DNA from: Promethearchaeota archaeon
GTDB taxonomy: Archaea; Asgardarchaeota; Lokiarchaeia; Sigyniarchaeales; SOKP01
Reading direction: 5' to 3'
Assembly: GCA_019058245.1 (NCBI GenBank)
Contig: JAHPZJ010000006.1
Span: 62,001-126,000, forward strand
Length of the DNA: 64,000 nt
A program made the position numbers and the translations under genes. Numbering within the stretch: position 1 is the first letter of the stretch; the number at the start of each line of letters is the position of its first letter. The notes beneath the pieces were generated by a model, which was given only the letters and a program-made list of their open reading frames with translations, did no database searches and was not told the DNA's origin. This document shows, one piece after another, positions 1 to 8,710 of the stretch.

Positions 1-1624
1 CTGGAATATAACCAATTGGTGTTTTGATAGCCTTAAAATCACCATTAACCCGCCCATCTGCCCAAATTACCCAACATAACTTATCTAAAATTCCATTTAA
101 ATATTTTCCCTTCTCATTTTTAAGAAAATAATTTGTGGCAAATACTTTAGGGCAATGATCTAACCTGGCACCAAATTTTTGGTGGTTTTTTATATATTTT
201 CCAAGTGGAACTACCATAAAATCTAAATTGGCCATAGGTTGTTGGGTTCTGACACCTTCAGCACCAAGAGTGGCAGACGTAGTTTCTGATTCAATTGAAG
301 CACCTAAAAAAACCCCATGTTCCCAATTGAGACTTTCAATAACAGGGGGCATTGTATCACTATCTCGACCTCCATACAAAATACCATGGACAGGTACTCC
401 GTTTGGATCATGGAGATTTGGATCTACATTATCTAATTCTTCAATACGAATTGTATACCGAGCATTTGGATGTGCAAGGGGAATTTCTATCCCATTTTCA
501 TCCTTTTTTCCTTTTTTCCACCTACCTGAAAAATTGAATCCTTCATCTGGAATTGGTCTCCCATCCCCAATCCAATAAGGAGCTCCATCTTTGATAAGAA
601 CATTTGAAAAAATTGTTTCTCGGGGAGTTGTTAATGCCCTAAAAATAACAGGATCGTCTTTAGCATTAACATCTTTAATAATTCCAAAAATACCGCTCTC
701 AATGTTTACTGAATGAGCATAGCCATCCTCCCAAACTCGAAGATAAGCTATATCATCACCCACTATAGTTTGTCCTGGTAACATTGCAGTACTGGTTTTA
801 CCACATGCAGAGGGAAATGCGCCACAGAAAAATGAGGTTCTATTTTTCCCTTTTGGATGAACTCCCATTATAAAATAATGCTCTGTTAGCCAATCCTCAT
901 TATTAGCTTTATAAATTCCTAATCGTAGGGCGAGTTTTTTTAAGCCTAATGAATTTCCAGCATATTGATTATTTACCGAGAGTACACGTCCTTCTTTTAA
1001 ATCGATATAAATTCTTCTTTTATCAAGATTTTTAGTAACTGGTGGATTACCTGTTAATTCACCGGAAGAATGGATAAAATAGAAAAAATCATCAGAGTCA
1101 TTCAGTCTTTTAAATTCCTCATAACCAGTTCGATATAATAGGTCTTCACTATGTGCTACATAAAAAGAATCAGTTAATTGAAGTGCTAGAATTGAAAATT
1201 TCGAGTTTTTTGGTCCTAAACAGAAAAATCTTATTACACATTCATGACCATTCATACATCCATCCATTATTTCTAAGACTTCTTTCAACCCTTTTTCTCT
1301 TTCCATTGTATTTATCCAGGGATACAACTCCAATTCTTCTTTAGACACAAGTACTTGAGTATGTGCCTTGTCTCTAGCTTGATCATGATTAGTCATTGAA
1401 AAAAATCCATCATAATGAATAGTATGACCTTTTAGGTTTAATTTCTCTTCTTCCCCAAGTTCAATTGCTCTGTTTCTTACATAGTTAATATCTTCTTCTG
1501 AATCTGTTATGATAGTCACTTTAGAAGGTTTACATAATGTAATAAACTCATTTACGATTTTTAGGACATGACTATTATTAAGCGCTGTTAATTTATCAAG
1601 ATTTTTTTTATCGATAAGTTCCAT
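1..1624 (-). CDS. pckG: Phosphoenolpyruvate carboxykinase (GTP), C-terminus cut by window edge
   Basis: Reading the minus strand from the ATG at 1624 gives 541 uninterrupted codons that run off the left edge. The family is usually about 600-640 residues, so roughly the last 60-100 are missing. The kinase-type P-loop of GTP-dependent PEPCK is visible at about residues 267-280 (CGAFPSACGKT), followed by the metal-site region TIVGDDIAYL. The enzyme converts oxaloacetate plus GTP to PEP and CO2 in the cytosol and feeds gluconeogenesis, and so the PEP used by the shikimate pathway (aroA in this window). A TATA-like TTATAAA on the minus strand (about 1644-1653) lies about 24 nt before the ATG, and there is no Shine-Dalgarno sequence, so the transcript may be leaderless. 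The family call is firm. Confidence 0.95.
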   Translation of the reverse strand, partial: MELIDKKNLDKLTALNNSHVLKIVNEFITLCKPSKVTIITDSEEDINYVRNRAIELGEEEKLNLKGHTIHYDGFFSMTNHDQARDKAHTQVLVSKEELELYPWINTMEREKGLKEVLEIMDGCMNGHECVIRFFCLGPKNSKFSILALQLTDSFYVAHSEDLLYRTGYEEFKRLNDSDDFFYFIHSSGELTGNPPVTKNLDKRRIYIDLKEGRVLSVNNQYAGNSLGLKKLALRLGIYKANNEDWLTEHYFIMGVHPKGKNRTSFFCGAFPSACGKTSTAMLPGQTIVGDDIAYLRVWEDGYAHSVNIESGIFGIIKDVNAKDDPVIFRALTTPRETIFSNVLIKDGAPYWIGDGRPIPDEGFNFSGRWKKGKKDENGIEIPLAHPNARYTIRIEELDNVDPNLHDPNGVPVHGILYGGRDSDTMPPVIESLNWEHGVFLGASIESETTSATLGAEGVRTQQPMANLDFMVVPLGKYIKNHQKFGARLDHCPKVFATNYFLKNEKGKYLNGILDKLCWVIWADGRVNGDFKAIKTPIGYIP

Positions 1625-1976
1625 TTTAACTTATTTAGAGTCGTTTATAATAGAATTAATTGATACTGATTAAAGATGTTTATTAGAAAAGTACTAGCCT
1701 TTAATAATTTTACATTTTTTATACTTTCAGATTTCCAAGAAAATAATTTCACTAAAAGAAGAATAAATTAAGGAAATTATGGTATTTCTATATTGACACA
1801 TCAAAAAAAATTAAAAAAAGCTTTGAAATATAGTGTTTTTGAGGGAAAGACTTTGTCAGTTAGTAAATATTAAAAAATTTTTTACGGTAAGAACTCTAAG
1901 ATTTTTTGAGTTTTTAAGTCTTTAAAATAAAGAAAGTAATAATATTGAAAAAAAGAAATAAAAAAAATTTTTATAA
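1625..1976. other. Intergenic region with PEPCK promoter and thermosome terminator
   Basis: 352 bases without a convincing gene. The left end holds the likely PEPCK promoter. The right end holds T-rich runs (minus strand) behind the thermosome gene. A weak inverted repeat (AACTC...GAGTT, about 1888-1912) is present. Nothing resembles a tRNA or a conserved RNA. Confidence 0.6.
1947..1970 (-). terminator. T-rich terminator of thermosome gene
   Basis: Immediately after the thermosome stop, the minus strand carries two long T runs broken by a few bases. This is typical of archaeal intrinsic termination, which uses U-tracts without requiring a hairpin. Confidence 0.5.
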
Positions 1977-3569
1977 CTATGGTAATCCTGCAGGTTTTGT
2001 ACCTTTACTACTTATAATTCTATCTACTCTCAAGATAAGATTTGCTAATTCCATACCCGATTTTACAATATGGTTAATTAATTCGGCGGGTTCGACTATT
2101 CCCTTTTTAAAATTATCTCCAATTGCATTAGTTATTGTATCAATTCCGATCCATTTATCTGCATCTGTTTTGTGAGCTGCTCTTAACTCAGTAAGTTTCT
2201 CAATCTCTTCTAACCCGGCATTCTTTATTAAAGTTTTAGGGATTTCTTCAAGTGCTAAGGCAAAAGCGTTTACAGCAAGTTGTTCTTTTCCACCAATTTC
2301 ATTTGCATAAGCTCTAATTCTTTTTGCAAGTTCAATATAGATTGCTCCTCCTCCTGCTACAACGGTTTTTGTGTCAAGTATTTTAGCAATAACGCTTAAT
2401 ACATCATTTAAAGAGACTTCAGCAGTACTAAGAATTTTATCAAGACCACCTTTGAGCAAAATAGAAACAGATTTAGGATTTTTACAGCCTGATAACAAAG
2501 TATATTCATCATCACCTAATTTTTCAAAAACTATTTTTTCAGCAAACCCTAAATCATTTTCTGAAAGAGACGCTATATCATCCACTAAATTTGCACCCAC
2601 AGCTTTCATAATCGATTTATAATCGCTTTCACCAACATTTTTAATGCCTGCTATCCCTTCTCTAGCCAAGTAAGCTCCAAATTTATCAGAAATATCACTA
2701 CTATTTACTATCATATTTACTCCTAAATCTTTAAAAATTTTTAAGTAATCTAATAATATTTTGTCTTCTTGATCTAGAAATTTTTGGATTTCAGAAGGAC
2801 TAGAAATTCGAACTTGCGCATCGAATTCAGTTTTCTTTACATCTAATTTTCTCCTAATAACTGCAATTTTAGCATCTTTTAATAGAGTAGGCATCATAGT
2901 ATTAACTTTTTCCTTTTGGATATAGACACCGTTGATTAATTCTGTTTCTCTAAGTGATTTTCCTGGTGCTTTGACAATTTTTACATTTCCTACTTTTCCA
3001 AATGTTTTTTCATCATCATCAGCAATGTGTTTAACAGCTTTAAGGGCTAAGTCTGCAAAAAAATCTTTTAGTGGAGCAATATCTTTAGCATTCATTGCTG
3101 TTTTAGCAGCATTTTTAAGAATCTCATTATCATCTCGGGAAATTTTTTCTGCAATCTCCTTCAAAATTTCTAGAGTCTTATCAGAAGCTAATTTATATCC
3201 ATGAGTAATAGGTTTGGGATGAATATCTTGTTCAATCAATTCTAACGCGTTATTTAATAAAGCTGCAGAAAATATTACTGCTGATGTCGTCCCATCACCA
3301 ATATCTTCATCAATAGATTTTGCAACATTAACCATCATATTTGCGGCAATATTTTCAATATCGAGATTTTTTAGTATCTCTGCTCCATCGTTGGTAATCG
3401 TTACATCTCCCATGGAGTCAACAAGCATTTTCGACATACCCTTTGGACCAAGAGTCGATCGTACTGTCTCCGCTATTGCAACCATCGCTGTGATGTTTTG
3501 TTTTCGAGCTTCTTTCTCACGCACTTCTTCTGTACCTTCTTTCAATATAATTATAGGAACATTGCTCAT
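1977..3569 (-). CDS. thsA: Thermosome subunit (group II chaperonin)
   Basis: ATP-driven protein-folding chaperonin of the cytosol, forming two stacked rings, related to eukaryotic CCT/TCP-1. Visible signatures are GPKGMSKML at residues 41-49, the nucleotide-binding GDGTTS at 91-96, and TVVAGGGAIYIELAKR near residue 405. The length of 530 is normal for the family. The C-terminus ends GTKPAGLP rather than in the Gly-Gly-Met repeats of many archaeal thermosomes. The ATG is followed by the conserved start of the family, so the start is secure. It is transcribed alone towards the PEPCK gene. The Asgard paralogue type cannot be told from sequence inspection. Confidence 0.97.
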   Translation of the reverse strand: MSNVPIIILKEGTEEVREKEARKQNITAMVAIAETVRSTLGPKGMSKMLVDSMGDVTITNDGAEILKNLDIENIAANMMVNVAKSIDEDIGDGTTSAVIFSAALLNNALELIEQDIHPKPITHGYKLASDKTLEILKEIAEKISRDDNEILKNAAKTAMNAKDIAPLKDFFADLALKAVKHIADDDEKTFGKVGNVKIVKAPGKSLRETELINGVYIQKEKVNTMMPTLLKDAKIAVIRRKLDVKKTEFDAQVRISSPSEIQKFLDQEDKILLDYLKIFKDLGVNMIVNSSDISDKFGAYLAREGIAGIKNVGESDYKSIMKAVGANLVDDIASLSENDLGFAEKIVFEKLGDDEYTLLSGCKNPKSVSILLKGGLDKILSTAEVSLNDVLSVIAKILDTKTVVAGGGAIYIELAKRIRAYANEIGGKEQLAVNAFALALEEIPKTLIKNAGLEEIEKLTELRAAHKTDADKWIGIDTITNAIGDNFKKGIVEPAELINHIVKSGMELANLILRVDRIISSKGTKPAGLP

Positions 3570-3774
3570 TTTTCTACACTTTTATATAATTGTAAATTTG
3601 CTTATTCGTATTATTTAATGATCTCTAAATCACAAAAATTAAAAAAGTTTTCTTTATATCATTACAACCATCAATAGATATACAAGAATATATAAAAAAA
3701 TTAGGATCCATAGGAAAACAAAAAGAAGATAGTAAAGACTAGTGCTCTAATAGGAAATCTAATGAACTGCCTGA

Positions 3775-4248
3775 CTATTGAAACTCCACATAAGAACTAT
3801 TTTTGTATTCCTTTAAAATCATGTTAGAATTTGTTCTCGAAATATATTTTCTCTGATTTAACTTCCTAATAAAGTTATGTACATCTTCCGATTCCTTGAA
3901 TCTGCATATCAGAGCAGCAGATTGGTCACCAGTCGTGTGGAAAATGCTACACACTTCAGGGATTCTAGCAATTTCAGTCAAGATTTCTTCAGTAAATTTA
4001 CCATCACAGTCGATTCTTATCAAGAAGGATAATCTATAGCCAAGTTTTTCATTGCTTAGACGTAAAGTATATCCCTCGATTACCCCATTCTTCTTTAATT
4101 TCGAGATACGGTTATGTATAGTCCCAATTGAGATTCCTAATTTATCTTGAATCTCTCTGTAGCTTGTTCGAGCATCCTCTTGCAGTATTCTGAGAATATT
4201 TCTATCAATTTCATCGAGGATCTTCTCTTTTTTCATTTTATGAACCAA
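3775..4248 (-). CDS. Lrp/AsnC family transcriptional regulator
   Basis: 157 residues with the standard layout: an N-terminal winged helix-turn-helix (about residues 12-65, including DEIDRNILRILQEDARTSY and the recognition helix around IGTIHNRISKL) and a C-terminal RAM/AsnC effector domain. The start may be the first ATG (MVHKM) or the second at residue 5. Lrp-type proteins bind amino acids and regulate amino-acid genes. It stands divergently next to TrpRS, so both share the 4249-4426 intergenic region. A role in amino-acid sensing is a reasonable inference, but its ligand cannot be read from the sequence. Confidence 0.92.
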   Translation of the reverse strand: MVHKMKKEKILDEIDRNILRILQEDARTSYREIQDKLGISIGTIHNRISKLKKNGVIEGYTLRLSNEKLGYRLSFLIRIDCDGKFTEEILTEIARIPEVCSIFHTTGDQSAALICRFKESEDVHNFIRKLNQRKYISRTNSNMILKEYKNSSYVEFQ

Positions 4249-4426
4249 CTTTAAAATAAAAGTATGATCAATATAATTTATTTTGAGAAATATATAAAAG
4301 TTTAGAAAAATCTAATTTTTATTGAAAATTTTTTAACTCAAATAACACATCGTTTTTTAAATTACGTTAAACGCCTTAAAATTTATTATCCTGTATATAT
4401 TTTTATTATCAGAAGATATAAAAAGA

Positions 4427-5539
4427 GTGAAAAAAAACATGGATGACGATTTTAAAATCGATCCTTGGGGTTCAACAACCTTGTTAGAGGATGATTATGA
4501 TAGGCTTATAAGAGAATTTGGGATAGAACAAATAACGGATTCTTTACGTCTAAAAATGCATAAAAATCGATTTATTAGAAGGAAAATTATCTTCGGTCAT
4601 CGAGATTTAGGTCTAATTTTTAAAGCTATAGAAAAAGGTCAACCATGGGCTGTGATGAGTGGAATAAAACCTTCTGGACCATATCATTTAGGAACCTCCA
4701 CTACTGCATTAGAAATCGTGGAATTTCAGAAAATGGGAGGTAAAGTCTATTATGGGATTGCAGATATTGAATCCTGGGAAGACAACGGTATACCATGGGA
4801 AGAAGCAGAAAAAACTGCTGTAGATAATATTGCTGACATATTAGCATTTGGATTAGATCCATCTCCAGATAAAGCTTATATTTGGAGACAATCAAAAGAA
4901 TCCATTGTCCAAGAAGTATGTTTTAAGGTGAGTCGGTTAGTTACACTAAATATGCTAAACGCTATTTATGGTGAGCGAACTTTTGGTCTTTATCTCGCCT
5001 CATTAATTCAAGTTGGCGATATTATTTTACCTCAAGTATTGGACGGTCCTCAACCAACAGTAGTCCCCGTAGGTATTGACCAAGATCCTCATTTGCGACT
5101 TACTAGAGATTTAACCCGTAGGAATTATAAGGGATTTTTCTTACCAGGTGCTACTTATCATTATTTATTAGCGGGAATTGATGGCTCTGAAAAAATGGCT
5201 AAAAGACATCCGAATAGTTATTTTACATTTAATGAACCATTAGAATCAATTGAAAGAAAAGTTAAAGGAGCACTTACTGGGGGTAGAAGAAATTTAAAAG
5301 AACAGAAGCAATTAGGTGGTGAGCCGCAGAAATGCATGATTTATAAAATACTTATGTATCATTTTGAAGAAGATGATGAAAAGTTAGCTAAAGACTTTGA
5401 AATGTGTGTGAAAGGAGAATTGATGTGTGGTGATCATAAACGTGAATGTGTTGAAAAAGTATTAAAATTTATAAAAGCTCATAAAGAAAAAAAAAAGAAA
5501 CTAATAGATAAAGCGCGAACTCTTTTAAATATTGAATAG
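4427..5539 (+). CDS. trpS: Tryptophanyl-tRNA synthetase
   Basis: Class Ic aminoacyl-tRNA synthetase that charges tRNA-Trp. The HIGH-type motif appears as GPYHLGTS at about residues 84-91 and is followed by the archaeal/eukaryotic-type core (GIADIESWEDN, PVGIDQDPHLRLTRD). The KMSKS loop is present in the altered form EKMAKR near residue 260. Length is 370 from the GTG at 4427 or 366 from the ATG at 4439, and the ATG is equally plausible. Upstream are TATA-like sequences but no Trp-rich leader of the kind found at 50.2 and 59.0 kb. It is the tryptophan-charging partner of the trp operon further along. Confidence 0.93.
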   Translation: MKKNMDDDFKIDPWGSTTLLEDDYDRLIREFGIEQITDSLRLKMHKNRFIRRKIIFGHRDLGLIFKAIEKGQPWAVMSGIKPSGPYHLGTSTTALEIVEFQKMGGKVYYGIADIESWEDNGIPWEEAEKTAVDNIADILAFGLDPSPDKAYIWRQSKESIVQEVCFKVSRLVTLNMLNAIYGERTFGLYLASLIQVGDIILPQVLDGPQPTVVPVGIDQDPHLRLTRDLTRRNYKGFFLPGATYHYLLAGIDGSEKMAKRHPNSYFTFNEPLESIERKVKGALTGGRRNLKEQKQLGGEPQKCMIYKILMYHFEEDDEKLAKDFEMCVKGELMCGDHKRECVEKVLKFIKAHKEKKKKLIDKARTLLNIE

Positions 5540-5716
5540 TATTATTTTATTCTTACTATCTTATTTCAAATTAATATATGGACTAAGTTAATAGGTCCAA
5601 AACAATCTTTACAAAAAATCGAATGTCAATTTTAGAATTTTTTCTATAAATAGAAAAATTTAAGGGTCCTTAATATTTAAAAAAGAAATTGGATTAAATA
5701 AAATCGTGTATTTCTT

Positions 5717-6739
5717 ATGGAGCAGATAATCTCACGATGTGGTAACTTATGTTCTGAATGCCCTTGGTCTATTTACATACGAAAAAAAATTGCTAAAGAA
5801 GATTGGGAGGATTATTCTAAAGAGGTTAAAAAATATCTTGGATTTAAACCAGTCAAGTATGAATGGGAAGGTTGTGTAGGGTGTTTAACTCCAAATGAAG
5901 AATTACCAAAAGACCCTTTTTATAATTTCTTGAAAAAATGTCGTACAAGAAAATGTGGAAATTATAATGAAGTTAATAATTGTGCCTATTGTGGAAGGTT
6001 CCCTTGTGCAAATACCGTGGCAAGCAATAATTTCACAAGAGAAAAAATATCTGAAAAAATAGGAAGCATTATTGATGACGAGACCTATGAAGGCTATATT
6101 AAAATGTTTGACGCTATGACAAATCTTAAAAAAATCCGCAGTAGTTTGAAAGACAATGAAATTAAAAATCCTAAAACTATTTCTAAAAAAACTGATATTA
6201 TCAAATTAAAAGGGGAATTTAAGAATAAAAATTATAGAAGAATATATGAGAAATTAATTGAAATTGCGAATTCTAATTTAGGTATTATTGGAATTGATAC
6301 CATTTCAGGTTATGAACAATATTTGTTGAGAAAAGATATTCTATGGAAATTTATATGGATTTTCGGATTATATGGAAATATTAAAGATAAGGAACTAATA
6401 ATTGATAGTATTACTTTGTATGAAAATCGAAAACCTGTTAGCCTTCCAAAAAATGAAGAGGAATGGAAATTATATTTTGACATTTTAACCCAATTTGGAA
6501 TATTTAGCGAACTTGAAATAAAAACTAATAAATTATATACTCCTACAGGCTATATGCGATTTAAAGTACCCCAAACTAATAAACCCGCCTATATAATTAA
6601 AATGAAAGTTAATCCCAATCTTCAGGAACCCCAGTTTTTTAAGATATTGAATGAAATCACATCTGAATTGCAAATTACAACAGGTAAACGTGCGTTCACA
6701 TACTTTAAAAATTTAAATTTCCACTCGCTTCTAAAATAA
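5717..6739 (+). CDS. Cys-rich DUF3795-like protein
   Basis: 340 residues. The N-terminal third carries a cysteine array typical of DUF3795-like archaeal proteins: CGNLCSECPW at residues 8-17, a CVGC motif, then CRTRKCGNY, CAYCGRFPC. It probably binds zinc or an Fe-S cluster. The remaining two thirds (from about residue 145) are charged and helical with no motif I recognise. The function is unknown. It follows TrpRS on the same strand after 177 bases, so it is probably a separate transcription unit. Confidence 0.7.
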   Translation: MEQIISRCGNLCSECPWSIYIRKKIAKEDWEDYSKEVKKYLGFKPVKYEWEGCVGCLTPNEELPKDPFYNFLKKCRTRKCGNYNEVNNCAYCGRFPCANTVASNNFTREKISEKIGSIIDDETYEGYIKMFDAMTNLKKIRSSLKDNEIKNPKTISKKTDIIKLKGEFKNKNYRRIYEKLIEIANSNLGIIGIDTISGYEQYLLRKDILWKFIWIFGLYGNIKDKELIIDSITLYENRKPVSLPKNEEEWKLYFDILTQFGIFSELEIKTNKLYTPTGYMRFKVPQTNKPAYIIKMKVNPNLQEPQFFKILNEITSELQITTGKRAFTYFKNLNFHSLLK

Positions 6740-6774
6740 ACATTGATTTAAATGCAGTTTTGTTAGCAGCTTAT

Positions 6775-7698
6775 TTACATTAGTTGACTTAATATTTTTT
6801 TCATATCATCAAGAAAATTAGGGAATTTCTCAAAGAAATTTGTTTTTTGATCCGCCTTAAGTAAGGCAGATACAAAAAATGTCTCAGATTTTATACTGAA
6901 TTTTAGTAAATATGAAAAAAGCATCCCTTCAGATGAGGTGAAATCAAAATTTCCTTCATATTTTTCCTCTTCCATCCGCTTGAGTAAAAAGAGATGTTCC
7001 TTAATAGATTCTATTAACTCAATATATACATCAGGTTTAATATCATTATAATATTCAGAAATAATAATACCATTATGATCAAATATTATTAGAGCTTGAT
7101 TCTTAAAGAGATCTATATAGTATTCCAAAAGTTCACTTAGTTCAAAAAATTTTTTATCGAATACTGATAATCCGTATGAGACTAACTGAACAATAGAGAT
7201 TATGTCATATATCGACGACTGCTGAAAAAGTATATTGAATTCAGAATATTCATCCAAAATTTTTTCTCTTAGTTCTTCAATATTTGCCAGAATTTCTTCA
7301 TTAGCTTTTAACTCAGGATCAAATTTATGAAACGTAATGATTATTGGAACTTCCATTTTACTTTCGGAAAAAAAGGTTAAAATTGAATTTAAATATCCAA
7401 GTGAGTCATCAAATCGTTCTGGATCTTGAATATCAATGACATAGATAAGTAAATCAGTAGAATCAAAGTAGACATCCTGAAAGTTAACATAAATCTCACG
7501 ATAAGCTTCCTGACCTCCCATATCCCAGTATATGCAGTTGTTTCTTAAAAAGTTCATCTTATGATATTCCACTCTAATAGTGGGTTTAAGTTGGACAATA
7601 TCCTTTTCGAAATCATATTTTTTGTCCAAAGCTGTTAAGATAGATGTCTTCCCTGCATTATCAAGACCACTTACAATAATTTTTAATAATGATTCCAT
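6775..7698 (-). CDS. Arf/Rag-like small GTPase with C-terminal roadblock/longin-like region
   Basis: 307 residues. The G1 loop is Arf-like (GLDNAGKTS, residues 11-19) and G3 is WDMGGQE (58-64). The G4 motif is FHKFD (123-127), with His replacing the usual Asn/Thr; HKxD is the form found in eukaryotic Rag/Gtr GTPases. After the G domain (to about residue 190) comes a region of about 110 residues beginning ALIIFDHNGIIISEYY. It has the strand-turn-strand start seen in roadblock/longin folds, as in Rag/Gtr proteins. GTP binding and hydrolysis are expected because all nucleotide motifs are intact. The partner and membrane are unknown. The GTPase call is firm; the Rag kinship and C-terminal fold are inferences. 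Confidence 0.85.
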   Translation of the reverse strand: MESLLKIIVSGLDNAGKTSILTALDKKYDFEKDIVQLKPTIRVEYHKMNFLRNNCIYWDMGGQEAYREIYVNFQDVYFDSTDLLIYVIDIQDPERFDDSLGYLNSILTFFSESKMEVPIIITFHKFDPELKANEEILANIEELREKILDEYSEFNILFQQSSIYDIISIVQLVSYGLSVFDKKFFELSELLEYYIDLFKNQALIIFDHNGIIISEYYNDIKPDVYIELIESIKEHLFLLKRMEEEKYEGNFDFTSSEGMLFSYLLKFSIKSETFFVSALLKADQKTNFFEKFPNFLDDMKKILSQLM

Positions 7699-8014
7699 TG
7701 AGGCTAACTCATATTTATTTAAGGTATTTATTGAATGTAATAAAATAATAGATCTACTTAAATTTAAACTTCTGTGAATACAAAATTGGGATTTTTATTT
7801 TTTTGAAAGATATTAATATGGATATTGATCGTTATATTATTGAGATCTTATCTAAATATTACTCCTATGTTCTTAATTTTTATAACTTGAGAGAATCTCC
7901 AAAAATTAAAGTAAATTTAGAGTAATTTCGATGACATTTATATGATATTCATATTTTTTAAAGTGAATAATCTCATTTTACTCAATAAATTAATTCATAA
8001 AAGAGGTTAATGTT
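7699..8014. other. Intergenic region, possible tiny ORF
   Basis: 316 bases between the divergent GTPase and small helical protein genes. It should contain both promoters. A 35-codon ORF (plus strand, ATG at 7818, stop at 7923-7925) exists but has no good ribosome binding site, and I do not claim it as a gene. No RNA gene is evident. Confidence 0.5.
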
Positions 8015-8245
8015 TTGACTGAGGTAGAAAGTAAATTTTTGGAAAATTTAGAGTATCAAATTAGTCTGAAAGAAGAAAGTTATCAAACCTTCAAAAAAAT
8101 TCCTGTTTTTACTGAACAGGTAAAACAATTCGATAAATCTGTTATGAACCTAACTGAAAAATTTGATAAAATACGTTTACGAGATAAATATCAGATAATA
8201 ATCACAGAATTAGACAATTTGATAAAAAATTCTAAAGCAAAATAA
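8015..8245 (+). CDS. Small helical protein of unknown function
   Basis: 76 residues starting at TTG. The start is supported by an AGAGGT Shine-Dalgarno sequence about 8 nt upstream (8001-8007). The protein is charged and looks entirely alpha-helical, possibly a short coiled coil, with no Cys and no membrane segment. I do not recognise the family. It stands alone, convergent with yjbQ. Confidence 0.55.
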   Translation: MTEVESKFLENLEYQISLKEESYQTFKKIPVFTEQVKQFDKSVMNLTEKFDKIRLRDKYQIIITELDNLIKNSKAK

Positions 8246-8281
8246 TTTTTTTTTCCTATTTTTTTAATATATTGAAAAAGG

Positions 8282-8704
8282 CTAATCGCCTATGATCATG
8301 CAATAAATTTTCCGATGTCTTCCCTTTTCATCGCATTCTATAAAAATGATTTGTTGCCAAGTCCCTAAAATTAGAGATTGATTTTTAAATGGAAAAACTT
8401 GAGATGTTTTAATCAAAAAGCTTCTTAAATGTCCTGCTCCGTTGTAGTCATGCCAGGTTTTGTGATGCGCATAATCTTGCTTATAAGGTATCAGATTTTC
8501 CAATAAGTCGGGGATATCATTTTTTACTAATCCGGGTTCATATTCAATGGTCGATATTGCCCCAGTAGAACCTGCCACATGGATATTTACAATTCCATCG
8601 ATTATACCACTGCTGTTTATACATTGTTGCACTTGTTCAGTTATATTGATGACATCACAATAAGCTTTTGTTTTTAGTTCAAAAGTTTTTAATACAGTTG
8701 TCAT
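8282..8704 (-). CDS. yjbQ: YjbQ/UPF0047 family protein
   Basis: 140 residues matching the whole length of the YjbQ (UPF0047) family. Conserved features are the VAGSTGAISTIEYEPGL segment, the histidine cluster YAHHKTWHDYNGAGHLRSFL, and the LGTWQQIIFIECD strand with an Asp-Glu-Lys-Gly turn. Bacterial members have been linked to a secondary thiamine-phosphate synthase activity, but the physiological role is not settled. It lies 6 nt downstream of the pseudo-GTPase gene on the same strand, so the two are probably co-transcribed. Confidence 0.9.
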   Translation of the reverse strand: MTTVLKTFELKTKAYCDVINITEQVQQCINSSGIIDGIVNIHVAGSTGAISTIEYEPGLVKNDIPDLLENLIPYKQDYAHHKTWHDYNGAGHLRSFLIKTSQVFPFKNQSLILGTWQQIIFIECDEKGRHRKIYCMIIGD

Positions 8705-8710
8705 TTTTCG

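Noticed and set aside
228..578. Plus-strand ORFs at 228-578, 352-537 and 1153-1344
   Set aside because: They lie antisense to the PEPCK reading frame, which is continuous across all of them and matches the family.
1945..3618. Several plus-strand ORFs over the thermosome gene
   Set aside because: Antisense shadows of a strongly conserved gene; no start signals or recognisable products.
4249..4426. A third Trp leader upstream of trpS
   Set aside because: The region has no TGG-rich short ORF and no matching hairpin or promoter string.
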